DNA of 64,000 nucleotides, taken from NCBI RefSeq assembly GCF_030209355.1, contig NZ_JARVSF010000019.1, positions 62,001 to 126,000 on the forward strand. Reading direction: 5' to 3'. Below, one piece after another: positions 1-7,928 of the stretch. The DNA comes from Pseudarthrobacter sp. fls2-241-R2A-127 (lineage in GTDB: Bacteria; Actinomycetota; Actinomycetes; Actinomycetales; Micrococcaceae). Under the pieces are notes generated by a model. It was not told where the DNA came from. It made no database searches and was given only the letters and a program-made list of their open reading frames with translations. The translations under genes and the position numbers were made by a program. Within the stretch, counting starts at the first letter, position 1. Each line of letters begins with the position of its first letter.

Positions 1-1
1 G

Positions 2-460
2 GCCGAGCGGCTGCTTGCCGACGTAATTGGCCTGGACTGGGCCTACGTCCATGACGAGGCCTGCCGCTGGGAACACGTCATGAGCGAGCGGGTGGAGCGG
101 CGCATTTACGAGTTGCTGGACCACCCCACAGAGTCGCCCTACGGCAACCCCATCCCGGGCCTTGCTGCCTTGGGCGGGCAGTCCGGGGCCGGATTCGGCG
201 ACGGCGCCATCAGCCTGGTGGAGGCCATGAAGGCCTACGGGCCCGCGTCCGCAGTAACCATCAGCCGGCTGGCCGAACCGATCCAGGTGGAGCCGGAACT
301 GCTGACCCAGCTCGACGAAGGCGGGATCCGGCCCGGCGCTGCTGTGTCACTGGAACGGGTGGGTGACTATATCTCGGTACGGGTGGCAGGAATCGAGGGA
401 GCGCTGGAGCTTCCGCCTGAGGTAGCCGCGCACGTTTTCGTCGCCGTGAACCAGGCCTGA
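2..460 (+). CDS. Metal-dependent transcriptional regulator, DtxR/IdeR family (5' truncated by window start)
   Basis: The visible 152 residues are the C-terminal two thirds of a DtxR-family repressor, which senses Fe(II) or Mn(II) and controls metal uptake and storage genes. The N-terminal winged helix lies outside the window. Visible residues C21, E24 and H25 (context ACRWEHVMS) correspond to the metal ligands Cys102, Glu105 and His106 of DtxR, and the dimerisation-domain motif SPYGNPIPG follows at about residue 43. The last 75 or so residues form the SH3-like (FeoA-type) domain, so this is the long IdeR-like version. The retained cysteine ligand favours an iron rather than a manganese sensor, but that is inference. 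The stop is at 458-460. Confidence 0.9.
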   Translation, partial: AERLLADVIGLDWAYVHDEACRWEHVMSERVERRIYELLDHPTESPYGNPIPGLAALGGQSGAGFGDGAISLVEAMKAYGPASAVTISRLAEPIQVEPELLTQLDEGGIRPGAAVSLERVGDYISVRVAGIEGALELPPEVAAHVFVAVNQA

Positions 461-574
461 CGCCGGCTTTCCATACCCCACCCAAGGGTTTCCAGACAAA
501 GATAACGGAATTGTTACCAAGGGTCTTAAGCCCCTATAGTGGGATCCAGCGTTGATACTTAAGTGTTACCTGAT

Positions 575-815
575 CCGGAGCCGAGCTCTGCCAGCGGGCC
601 AGGTGTACGAGTCGTTACTGGCAGAGGCGGGGGAACCACAACCGGCAGCGGGGGACTGCCTTGGGGTGAAGTCCGTCAGCAGCAAGCCTCTCCAGTGAAG
701 GATTCTTCCGGGAATACCCCTGCGCAGAAGTTTGCCCGTGACGGGCCGGGTCTTTGATCTCTCTGACCCGAATCCGACAGCTAACTCCGCAGGCTATTCC
801 AGAGAGGAACCCTTC
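575..815 (+). promoter_or_regulatory. c-di-AMP riboswitch (ydaO/yuaA leader) upstream of the M23 peptidase
   Basis: The 361-bp gap before the M23 gene holds the conserved blocks of the ydaO/yuaA RNA: GGCGGGGGAACCA near 624-637, GGGGTGAAGTC near 663-673, CCGAATCCGACAGCTAAC near 769-786, GCAGGC, and a terminal AGAGAGGAA. The last block also serves as the Shine-Dalgarno sequence of the gene that starts at 822, so ligand binding could directly hide the ribosome site. In characterised members c-di-AMP binding switches expression off. Boundaries are approximate. A likely promoter lies near 520-545 (TATAGT at 534-539). Confidence 0.88.
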
Positions 816-821
816 TTGACC

Positions 822-1643
822 ATGCAGACCTCCCGGGGCCGCCGTCGCGCGGCCGGCCCCCCTGAGGCACCCCGGGTTGTCGAAGCCGCCGCCGCCGGGC
901 GCCCCCGCGACCCGCAGCGGGATGCGCGCCGCCGCCGGGGCCCGTTCCGGCAAATCACCGACTTTGCTGCGGCCAGCGGCATCGGCCAGAAGGCCGGCAT
1001 CGCCCTTGCCGCCACCGGTTTGGTCCTGACGGTGACCATGCCCGCCACCAGTCCCGTCATGGCGACAGATGGGACCGGCGGAGGACCCCAGGCTGTTTCT
1101 GCGGTAAGCCCTCAGCCCCAGATTTCCGCCGATGTGGGGGCCCAGATCGACTTCAGCCGCTCGGCCGTCGTGACGCAGGCAGACCCCGATGGGAAGCTGA
1201 AGCAGCTGCTGAGTGCCCAGTCGGCCGGATCGGTCTCCCGGGCCGCTTCCGCCGGCACGCTGGCCGCCCCGCTGGCGTCCCTCGTGACCGCGTCACCCTT
1301 CGGCTACCGGGTCAGCCCCATCACCGGCGGCACCGGAGACTTCCACCGCGGACAGGACTTCGTGGCGCAGTGCGGGACGCCCGTCCTGGCTGCCGCAACG
1401 GGAACCGTGACCTTCGCCGGCTGGCACCAGTTCGGCGGTGGAAACCGGGTGGTGATCGACCACGGCAACGGCCTGGAGACCACCTACAACCACCTGTCGT
1501 CCTTCAACGTCAAAGTGGGACAAACCGTCTCCCGTGGCGAGGTAGTGGCGCTGAGCGGGACCACCGGCGCATCCACCGGCTGCCATCTGCACTTTGAAGT
1601 GCAGGTCAACGGCGAGGTTGTCGATCCGATGGGCTGGCTGTAA
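822..1643 (+). CDS. Secreted M23 (LytM-type) peptidoglycan endopeptidase
   Basis: A 273-residue exported zinc metallopeptidase expected to cut peptide cross-links of peptidoglycan. The N-terminus is long, basic and arginine-rich (residues 1-45), followed by a hydrophobic stretch and a likely signal cleavage after PVMA at about residue 80. The C-terminal M23 domain carries the zinc ligands: H175 and D179 in HRGQD, and the HLH motif H255-H257 in GCHLHFEV. ATG 822 was chosen because it follows the GAGAGGAA of the riboswitch; an in-frame ATG at 732 lies inside the aptamer and is rejected. It heads a run of three cell-wall hydrolase genes and should respond to c-di-AMP through its leader. Confidence 0.9.
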   Translation: MQTSRGRRRAAGPPEAPRVVEAAAAGRPRDPQRDARRRRGPFRQITDFAAASGIGQKAGIALAATGLVLTVTMPATSPVMATDGTGGGPQAVSAVSPQPQISADVGAQIDFSRSAVVTQADPDGKLKQLLSAQSAGSVSRAASAGTLAAPLASLVTASPFGYRVSPITGGTGDFHRGQDFVAQCGTPVLAAATGTVTFAGWHQFGGGNRVVIDHGNGLETTYNHLSSFNVKVGQTVSRGEVVALSGTTGASTGCHLHFEVQVNGEVVDPMGWL

Positions 1644-1728
1644 CCGTATGATTGCGCACTCTCAGATCGCAGTGACCTGCCGTGACCTGAATGTGACATT
1701 GAAGCAAAACTGCTGTACCGTCTAACTT

Positions 1729-1753
1729 GCGTCAACTTTTCCGAAGTTGACGC
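1729..1753 (+). repeat. Perfect 10-bp inverted repeat before the second riboswitch
   Basis: GCGTCAACTT and AAGTTGACGC face each other across five bases. No T-tract follows directly. It may be the terminator of the M23 transcript, an operator, or part of the 5' end of the next leader. The role is not known. Confidence 0.5.
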
Positions 1754-1769
1754 TCTTGAGTGGATTGCC

Positions 1770-1950
1770 TAACTCTGCCACCGCTCAAGGTCCGTTCGCA
1801 TTTCATCGTCTGGCAGGGGCGGGGGAACCAATTTTGGCCTTCTGCAGTCCGGAAGGCCTTGGGGTTAAGTCACGAGCTTCCCAGGAAGCGAAGTGGCCGG
1901 GTGACTCCCATCCGAATCCGACAGCTCACCTCGCAGGCATTGGGAGAGGC
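1770..1950 (+). promoter_or_regulatory. Second c-di-AMP riboswitch (ydaO/yuaA leader) upstream of NlpC/P60 gene
   Basis: The 314-bp gap between the M23 gene and the NlpC/P60 gene contains a second copy of the same conserved blocks: GGGGCGGGGGAACCA near 1817-1831, GGGGTTAAGTCA near 1860-1871, CCGAATCCGACAGCTCACC near 1912-1930, GCAGGC and GGGAGAGGC. Again the final block is the Shine-Dalgarno sequence, 8 nt before the GTG start at 1958. The two leaders differ in their variable stems, so they are diverged copies rather than a recent duplication. Boundaries are approximate. Confidence 0.88.
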
Positions 1951-1957
1951 TACCTTC

Positions 1958-2701
1958 GTGTCTTCACGCCATAATTCTGCGCGCCACCGTGCGCAAACGG
2001 TTCGCGCCAACCCCTTGGACGCCGTGTCCAAGGCCGTGAGCGCCAACGCCGGGACCGTGGGGCGCCAGGCTGCCGTTGTGGCGGCCGCTTCGGGCCTCAT
2101 CCTGAGCATGGGCCTGCCGGCCAACGCAGCGGACACCACCGCTGGTATCTCGGCCTCCACGGAGTCCGGTTCGTCGCAGACCGCCCTTGCTGTCACCGCA
2201 GCCCCCACGGCCACCGTTTCCTTTGAGCGCCCGGCGGTCAAGACCACCGCCGCCCCGAAGGTTGAAACGGTACGCACCCAGTCCACCGCGCCGGCGGACC
2301 GCACCGCCAATGCTGCCGGCCAGGAGGCGTCCACGGCCGGGCAGGCGGTGGAGGCCGTTTCTTCCGCCGCCACCTCGGGCATCGCTGCGATCGCCTACAC
2401 CGGCATTGGCCACCCCTACGTGTGGGGCGGCACCACTCCCAACGGCTGGGACTGCTCCGGATTCGTCCAGTGGGTCTACGCCCAGGCCGGGATCAGCATC
2501 CCCCGCACGAACGCGTGGAGCATCATGACGCCCACCTCCACCCCGCAGCCCGGTGACCTCGTGGTCCAGAACGGCGGCGCACACGTTGGCATCTACGTCG
2601 GCAACGGCATGATGATCAGCGCCCTCAACCCCTCGCAGGGAACCATGCTCCACTCGCCTGCAGCCACCGGTACTTCCACGTACTACCACCTGAATAAGTA
2701 G
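1958..2701 (+). CDS. Secreted NlpC/P60 family peptidoglycan hydrolase
   Basis: A 247-residue exported cysteine peptidase of the NlpC/P60 family (gamma-D-glutamyl-diamino acid endopeptidase type). Residues 1-50 form a signal sequence with the core AAVVAAASGLILSMGL and cleavage after PANA. An alanine/threonine-rich linker follows, then the catalytic domain with C166 in GWDCSGFVQW and H209 in GGAHVGIYVG. The GTG start at 1958 is set by the GGGAGAGG ribosome site at the end of the riboswitch; in-frame codons further upstream lie inside the aptamer. Its signal region is closely similar to that of the next gene, pointing to a tandem duplication. Confidence 0.9.
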   Translation: MSSRHNSARHRAQTVRANPLDAVSKAVSANAGTVGRQAAVVAAASGLILSMGLPANAADTTAGISASTESGSSQTALAVTAAPTATVSFERPAVKTTAAPKVETVRTQSTAPADRTANAAGQEASTAGQAVEAVSSAATSGIAAIAYTGIGHPYVWGGTTPNGWDCSGFVQWVYAQAGISIPRTNAWSIMTPTSTPQPGDLVVQNGGAHVGIYVGNGMMISALNPSQGTMLHSPAATGTSTYYHLNK

Positions 2702-2774
2702 TTCTTGGGCTCCAAGGTCCAAGGGCTATTTCTTTGCCCAAAGCTTTTTCGCTAGAAACCACATCCCCGTTCGG

Positions 2775-2809
2775 GATGCGCCGGCGTACCCCCAAGATGC
2801 CGGCGCATC
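2775..2809 (+). repeat. Hairpin in the intergenic leader before the third hydrolase gene
   Basis: GATGCGCCGGC (2775-2785) pairs perfectly with GCCGGCGCATC (2799-2809). The 161-bp gap also has a weak terminator-like element at 2704-2750 (TTGGGC/GCCCAA followed by AAAGCTTTTT). No ydaO blocks were found here, unlike the two preceding gaps, so this third gene seems not to be c-di-AMP controlled. Confidence 0.45.
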
Positions 2810-2862
2810 GAACCCCCTCGGACAGGCCACCGCGGTCCAGAGGAAAACGAAAGAGAGAACTG

Positions 2863-3630
2863 ATGACGACTCGTGCTACCGCACGGCACCGCGCCGAGGT
2901 CACCAAAACCAACTCAATCGCAATCATTGCCAAGGCTGTCAGCGACAACGCCGGTGGCATGGGCCGCCAGGCTGCAGTAATCGCCGCAGCTTCCGGCCTG
3001 GTCCTGACCAGCGGCATCGCAGCAAACGCCGCCGACACCAACGTCAAGCGCGACTCCGCTCCGGCGTCGGCGATGGAAGTTGAATCAGCCGTAGACGCTC
3101 CGATCTCCGCGGCTTCCACCATCGCCATCAGCTTCGAGAAGCCCGCCGTCACCACCACCCCGGCTCCGGCGCCCGTGCCCGAGGTCGCCGTGCAGGAAGC
3201 CGCGCCGGCTCCCGTTGCCCAGACCGTCGCCGCCCCCAAGGTCACCGCCAAGGTTGCCACCGCCGCTGCCACGGCTGCTCCGGCCGCCCAGGTTTCCGCC
3301 AGCGGAAAGGGCGCTGCCATCCTGTCCGCTGCCTACGCGCAGCTCGGCGTACACCAGGACTGCACCATGCTGGTCACCAACGCACTGGCCGCCGTGGGCA
3401 TCCACTTCCACGACTGGCCCGCCGGCTACCTGTCACTGGGTGACACCGTGCCCATGTCCCAGGCCCAGCCCGGCGACCTGCTGTACTACGCCGATGGCGG
3501 TGGAGGAATGGCCCACATCGCTGTCTACGCCGGTAACGGCATGGCCGTCCACGGCGGTTTCAACGGCAACGACACGGTGGTGTTCAGCGCCAACGTCGGC
3601 TCCGGCCCGGTTGCCATCCGCGTCCGCTAA
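2863..3630 (+). CDS. Secreted NlpC/P60-like cysteine peptidase, paralogue of the preceding gene
   Basis: A 255-residue exported protein. Its N-terminus (KAVSDNAGGMGRQAAVIAAA, then a signal core ending ANA) closely matches that of the preceding NlpC/P60 gene. An alanine/proline-rich linker covers residues 85-145. The C-terminal domain keeps a candidate nucleophile C167 (HQDCTMLV) and H218 (MAHIAVYAG), but the usual Y-x-W-GG-DCSG block is shortened to LGVHQDC. It is therefore a diverged NlpC/P60 enzyme, possibly with a different bond preference. ATG 2863 follows GAAAGAGAGAAC; earlier in-frame ATGs lie in the hairpin leader. A clear intrinsic terminator follows. Confidence 0.85.
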   Translation: MTTRATARHRAEVTKTNSIAIIAKAVSDNAGGMGRQAAVIAAASGLVLTSGIAANAADTNVKRDSAPASAMEVESAVDAPISAASTIAISFEKPAVTTTPAPAPVPEVAVQEAAPAPVAQTVAAPKVTAKVATAAATAAPAAQVSASGKGAAILSAAYAQLGVHQDCTMLVTNALAAVGIHFHDWPAGYLSLGDTVPMSQAQPGDLLYYADGGGGMAHIAVYAGNGMAVHGGFNGNDTVVFSANVGSGPVAIRVR

Positions 3631-3672
3631 GTACTACTGCCAGCTGCCATCGGCGGCGCAGAAGCTTTGCCC

Positions 3673-3710
3673 GGAAAGACCCCTGCCTCTGCGGCGGGGG
3701 TCTTTTCCTG
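3673..3710 (+). terminator. Intrinsic terminator after the hydrolase run
   Basis: GGAAAGACCCCTGCC pairs with GGCGGGGGTCTTTTCC, giving a GC-rich stem flanked by A and T runs. It closes the transcript of the third hydrolase gene. Confidence 0.85.
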
Positions 3711-3895
3711 TTTAACTCTTGCCATTCGCTGCATCCAATCCCCGGCGCCGGGGCGGGGAACCGGTTTTCGCGTGTGCCGATTACCTCATATTGCTTTTCT
3801 CTGTTTACTCTTGTGGTGTCGATCCATAGCCCGGACATGCCGAGGGCAGCCGGCCCTCGTGCCCCTGACGGGTGCGGCCGTGAAGAGGTACGTGC

Positions 3896-4396
3896 ATGCG
3901 CACTCTCGTTCTGAATGCTGGATATGAACCGCTGGCGGTTATCACCTTCCGCCGGGCGCTGGTACTTGTGCTTACAGGCAAGGCGAGTGTGGTGGCCGAG
4001 GGGGACGACCCCGTGGTTGGCCCCACCGACGTCCTGGGCCGCCCGTCCGTGATCCTCCTGAACCGCTACATCCGCCCCCGGTACAACCACTCAACGGCGG
4101 TCAGCCGCCGTGGCGTGCTCCGGCGTGACGGGCATAAGTGTGCATATTGCGGCAAAGCAGCGCACACAATCGACCATGTCCACCCCAAATCGCGGGGTGG
4201 GGCCGATTCCTGGGAGAACCTCGTGGCTGCCTGCCTGCGGTGCAATAACGTCAAGGGTGACCACACCCCGGCCGAGATGGGATGGACCCTGCGGTTCGTG
4301 CCGGAGCCGCCGCACGGAACCATCTGGCAAATCAAGGAGCTGGAGAAGCCAACCCCCGCCTGGGACCCGTTCCTCCTTCCCGAGCGTGCAGCCTGA
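3896..4396 (+). CDS. HNH endonuclease family protein
   Basis: A 166-residue protein with a C-terminal HNH nuclease fold: first zinc pair C82-x2-C85 (KCAYCGK), catalytic region TIDHVHPKSRGG, the Asn in SWENLVAAC, and second pair CLRCNN. The N-terminal RTLVLNAGYEPLAVI block is typical of a small HNH family that is widespread and usually single-copy in actinobacteria and cyanobacteria and whose cellular role is not settled. Nothing in the neighbourhood suggests restriction, intron homing or phage origin, so a housekeeping nucleic-acid role is more likely than a mobile element. Confidence 0.85.
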   Translation: MRTLVLNAGYEPLAVITFRRALVLVLTGKASVVAEGDDPVVGPTDVLGRPSVILLNRYIRPRYNHSTAVSRRGVLRRDGHKCAYCGKAAHTIDHVHPKSRGGADSWENLVAACLRCNNVKGDHTPAEMGWTLRFVPEPPHGTIWQIKELEKPTPAWDPFLLPERAA

Positions 4397-4438
4397 TAAA
4401 CGTCCGCTGGGCAGGTTGCTGTTCGCTAGGCTGGGTGG

Positions 4439-5437
4439 GTGCAACCGGACCCGTTGATCTTTGATGCCCTGATCCTGGCGGGCGGTCGGTCATCACGGCT
4501 GGGCGGCGTGCCCAAGCAATCGCTGGTCCTCCGGGGACGAACCCTCCTGGAATGGACCCTCCAGGCCGCTTCCGGTGCCCGCCACACCGTGGTGGTTGGT
4601 GATGTTGCCCCCGGCAGCGGCGAAGCATCCTCCGAAACGTCCGGTCCCGCCCACTCCCTGCCGCCCGGCGTACTGTCCTGCCGGGAGGAGCCTGCGTTTG
4701 CCGGTCCCGCAGCCGGCATTTCGGCCGGCCTCGATTCCCTTGCCAAGCACGGGGGAGGCGCGCCCTTCACCTTGGTTCTTGCCTGCGACATGCCGCTGGC
4801 AACCCAGGCAGTGGCGATGCTGCGGGAAGCGGTGGCAGCTGCCGGCGGTGACAGGGGTGCCATGGCCCGCTCCGCCGACGGGAGGGAACAGCCGCTGGCG
4901 GGAATATATGACACTAGTGAGTTAAAAAGATCGTGTAGCGAGTTGGCCGGCCGGAATGCCCTGGTCAACGGTTCCGTGCGGGCTCTCCTTGCTAATCTGG
5001 ACGTGCAGCTTGTCACAGTCCCTGCCGGGTCCACTGCCGATGTGGATACGTGGGATGATGCTGCCGCGCTGGGGATCGCCGCCGGGAGCCAGCGTGAAGA
5101 CTTTGACCAAAACGTGCGGAGTCAACGTGGGAGGCAAGTCGTGAAAAGCCAGGACGAAACGCTCGAGGAATGGTGCAGGGCCCTGCTCCAGGCGTACAAG
5201 CTGGAGGACGTCCAGGTGGACGTGAACGCAGTGCTGTCCCTTGCCGGCGTCGCTGCCCACGCCGTCGTCCGTCCGGCCGCTCCACTCACCACCTTCATCG
5301 CAGGCTTCGCCGCCGGCCTGGCGGCCGCGCCCGGCAGGGAGATGGACAGCGAGTCCATGGATGCGGCTATGGCCGTGGCCCGCTCCCTGGCTGCCGACTA
5401 CGACAATGAAGCTGCCGCCGGGACCCCCGGCGAATGA
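4439..5437 (+). CDS. mobA: Molybdenum cofactor guanylyltransferase MobA-like protein fused to a DUF6457 domain
   Basis: A 332-residue fusion. Residues 8-220 form a nucleotidyltransferase of the MobA type (LILAGGRSSRLGGVPKQSL holds the GTP-binding LAGGxSxRxGxxK signature; VLACDMPL is the metal-binding DxP-like site), which transfers GMP to molybdopterin. The last ~95 residues, from DETLEEWCRALL on, match the small helical DUF6457 domain, common next to or fused with MobA in actinobacteria. The GTG start lies 6 nt after a TAGGCT -10 box (4427-4432), suggesting a leaderless transcript. It overlaps moeA by ATGA, so the two are translationally coupled. Confidence 0.87.
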   Translation: MQPDPLIFDALILAGGRSSRLGGVPKQSLVLRGRTLLEWTLQAASGARHTVVVGDVAPGSGEASSETSGPAHSLPPGVLSCREEPAFAGPAAGISAGLDSLAKHGGGAPFTLVLACDMPLATQAVAMLREAVAAAGGDRGAMARSADGREQPLAGIYDTSELKRSCSELAGRNALVNGSVRALLANLDVQLVTVPAGSTADVDTWDDAAALGIAAGSQREDFDQNVRSQRGRQVVKSQDETLEEWCRALLQAYKLEDVQVDVNAVLSLAGVAAHAVVRPAAPLTTFIAGFAAGLAAAPGREMDSESMDAAMAVARSLAADYDNEAAAGTPGE

Positions 5438-6894
5438 CTGCAGAACTCCGCGACTGGCCGGAGGTCCCACCCGCCAACGGCCCGGAAGCACCACAGGGGA
5501 TACCTGGGCCCGCAAAAACCGGGCCGGAGTCCGCGGAGCCGGACGCGGCTGAAACAGGCCACGGGCACCACCACCTGGCGCACACCTGGGAAGAAGCCCG
5601 GCAGGCTGCGTTCGATGCCGCCACCCCGATCCCGCCAGGGCCGGTGCCGTTGCGCCTGGCCCTCGGCCGCAGGCTCGACCAGGACATCCTGGCATTCCAC
5701 GACATGCCGCACTACGCGTCCTCAGCCATGGACGGCTGGGCGGTCAACGGCAGCGGCCCGTGGATTCCCGTTGACCCGGGAAACCGCCTGGCCCCGCACC
5801 AGGCAAGCATCATCGTCACCGGAGGCCTGATCCCGGCCGGCGGCAAGGCGGTCCTCAGGACCGAGAACGCGGTCCTGGCCACGGACGACGAAGGCCTCCC
5901 GCTGCTGACGACCGGTGGAAAGGCGCGCCCCGGGGAACCCCGCGCCGGCGAACACATCCGGAAGGCGGGCGAGGAAGCCCTGGAGGGGGACGTCCTGGTC
6001 AAAGCCGGGGTGGACCTCAATCCCGCACACCTGGCACTTGCCGCACTGGCCGGCCATGATGAACTCCACGTCCAGGGAAAGCCCGTGGTGCGCCTGGTCC
6101 TGACAGGTTCGGAGGTAGTCGAAGAAGGCACCCCGGATCCCGGCCAGGTGCGCGATACCTTCGGCCCGCAGTTGCAGGGCGTCATCGCCATGCTGGGTGG
6201 CATACCGGGCGGTCAGCAGCGGATCGGGGACTCCTACGGGGAGTGGCTCGCCGCGCTCGAAGATGATGTGCCTGAGGTGACGGACGCGCCGGACCTGCCT
6301 GCCGACGTCGTCATCACCACCGGAGGAACCGGGCGCTCCGGAACCGACCACTTCCGGCGTGCCGTGGCTGAACTCGGCGGGCGGCTGGTCATCGACGGCG
6401 TGGCCATGCGTCCCGGGCACCCCGCCGTCCTTGCCGAACTTCCGGACGGCCGCTTTGTCTTGGGCCTCCCGGGCAACCCGCTCGCGGCCATGATGGCACT
6501 GTCCACCGTGGGCGCCCCGCTCCTCGCCGCGCTGGGCCACGACGCCATGCCCGCCGTGCAGGAAGTTCCGTGCGGGACCATGATCGAGCCGGACCCCGGG
6601 CGCACCCGGCTGATGCCGTTCCGGCTGTTGTATGGCATGGCATCGCCCGCCCAGCACACAGGACCCGGCATGATGCGGGGCCTTGCTGCCGCCGACGGCG
6701 TGCTGGTGGTACCGCCGCACGGCGTACAACTGGGGGAGCTGGTACCGGCCTTCGCCCTGCCCTGGGGCCCGCCCATTCCGGCGCCCGTGGACGCGACAGC
6801 CAAAGCCAAGCCCCGAACCGCCGGACGGACGGGGCAGCCCAAGGCCAAGCCCGCAGCCAGCGGCCCCGTGGACTGGAGCGCGCTGCTGGACTGA
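5434..6894 (+). CDS. moeA: Molybdopterin molybdenumtransferase MoeA
   Basis: A 486-residue enzyme that inserts molybdate into adenylylated molybdopterin. Recognisable blocks are DMPHYASSAMDGWAV (substrate-binding domain I), TGSEVVEEGTPDPGQVRD, TTGGTGRSGTDHF and G344-LPGNP-349. It is longer than the usual ~410 residues: a proline/histidine-rich N-terminal extension of about 50 residues (HGHHH) and a lysine/alanine-rich C-terminal tail ending DWSALLD. It starts within the mobA stop (ATGA) and is followed 50 bp later by fdhD, forming a molybdoenzyme maturation operon. No molybdoenzyme structural gene is in the window. Confidence 0.92.
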   Translation: MTAELRDWPEVPPANGPEAPQGIPGPAKTGPESAEPDAAETGHGHHHLAHTWEEARQAAFDAATPIPPGPVPLRLALGRRLDQDILAFHDMPHYASSAMDGWAVNGSGPWIPVDPGNRLAPHQASIIVTGGLIPAGGKAVLRTENAVLATDDEGLPLLTTGGKARPGEPRAGEHIRKAGEEALEGDVLVKAGVDLNPAHLALAALAGHDELHVQGKPVVRLVLTGSEVVEEGTPDPGQVRDTFGPQLQGVIAMLGGIPGGQQRIGDSYGEWLAALEDDVPEVTDAPDLPADVVITTGGTGRSGTDHFRRAVAELGGRLVIDGVAMRPGHPAVLAELPDGRFVLGLPGNPLAAMMALSTVGAPLLAALGHDAMPAVQEVPCGTMIEPDPGRTRLMPFRLLYGMASPAQHTGPGMMRGLAAADGVLVVPPHGVQLGELVPAFALPWGPPIPAPVDATAKAKPRTAGRTGQPKAKPAASGPVDWSALLD

Positions 6895-6944
6895 GCCGGG
6901 CCGCAAAAGTGCCATGATGGAGTCATGACGAGGCAGGCTGGACC

Positions 6945-7823
6945 ATGGGACGCGTAACCCAGCGCCGAAAGGTGCACAAGTATGTACTGGACGGATCGCC
7001 GGGTGCGCTGGAATACCCGGTCCGCCACCGCGAAGACGTCCTTGCCGTGGAGGAGCCGCTGGAAATCCGGATCGGCAAGCTGTCCTACTCGGTGACCATG
7101 CGGACCCCCGGGGACGACTTTGACCTGGTGGCCGGATTCCTGGTCTCCGAGGGCGTCATCTGGGCTCCGGAGCAGCTGGTATCGCTGCGCTTCTGTGCCG
7201 GCGAGGACGAGGACGGCGTCCAGACGTTCAACGTGGTGGAGGCACAGCTGCGGCCCGGCGTCGACGTTCCCGACACCGGGCGGAAGGTCTACACCTCCAG
7301 CTCTTGCGGCATCTGCGGAACGGACTCCATCGATGCGGTCCAGAAGTCCTCGCATTTCAGCCCGCAGTCGGACCCGCTGACAGTCGATGCCGAGGTCCTC
7401 GCGTCGCTGCCTGGCCTGCTGCGGAAATCGCAGCGCCTCTTTGACGATACCGGCGGAGTGCACGCTGCGGGCCTTTTCAGGATTGGGGACGACGGCGAAC
7501 CGCGCCTTCTGTGCCTGCGCGAGGACGTAGGACGGCACAACGCCGTGGACAAGGTGGTGGGGTGGGCGCTGCGCGAAGGCCTCCTGCCGCTGACCGGCAC
7601 CGTCCTGCAGGTGTCTGGCAGGGCGTCCTTCGAACTGGTGCAGAAGGCATCCCTCGCCGGAATTCCCGTCCTGGCCGCCGTCAGCGCCCCATCGAGCCTT
7701 GCCGTGGAGCTGGCCGAGGCCAACGGGCTGACCGTGGCGGGCTTCAGCCGCGGCACCAGCTTCAACGTCTACACTGGCGAAGCCCGGATCCTGCGACCGG
7801 AAGCTGCCGTCCCGCGCGCCTAA
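6945..7823 (+). CDS. fdhD: Formate dehydrogenase accessory sulfurtransferase FdhD
   Basis: A 292-residue protein that moves sulfur from a cysteine desulfurase onto the molybdenum cofactor before insertion into formate dehydrogenase. The conserved CxxC sulfur carrier is seen in SSSCGICGTDS near residue 123. Other family blocks are MRTPGDDFDLVAGFL, REDVGRHNAVDKVVG and SGRASFELVQKA. ATG 6945 is chosen because the alternative ATG at 6925 is out of frame. It follows moeA in the same direction, so mobA-moeA-fdhD likely serve a formate dehydrogenase encoded elsewhere. Confidence 0.93.
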   Translation: MGRVTQRRKVHKYVLDGSPGALEYPVRHREDVLAVEEPLEIRIGKLSYSVTMRTPGDDFDLVAGFLVSEGVIWAPEQLVSLRFCAGEDEDGVQTFNVVEAQLRPGVDVPDTGRKVYTSSSCGICGTDSIDAVQKSSHFSPQSDPLTVDAEVLASLPGLLRKSQRLFDDTGGVHAAGLFRIGDDGEPRLLCLREDVGRHNAVDKVVGWALREGLLPLTGTVLQVSGRASFELVQKASLAGIPVLAAVSAPSSLAVELAEANGLTVAGFSRGTSFNVYTGEARILRPEAAVPRA

Positions 7824-7928
7824 GGTTGAACGCTCGGGCCGAGGGGGTTGGATGCCGGGAAGCCAGCGGGTAGATTTATCCATCGAATGGACACGATGAT
7901 CCAGTTTCAAGCTTAAAGAGGACCCATA

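Noticed and set aside
732..821. Upstream ATG extension of the M23 peptidase
   Set aside because: It lies inside the conserved core of the c-di-AMP riboswitch and would place a polar stretch before the signal region; ATG 822 has the ribosome site.
3896..4396. HNH protein as a sign of an intron, phage or restriction island
   Set aside because: No methylase, intron or phage gene is near, base composition equals that of its neighbours, and this HNH type is a common single-copy chromosomal gene.
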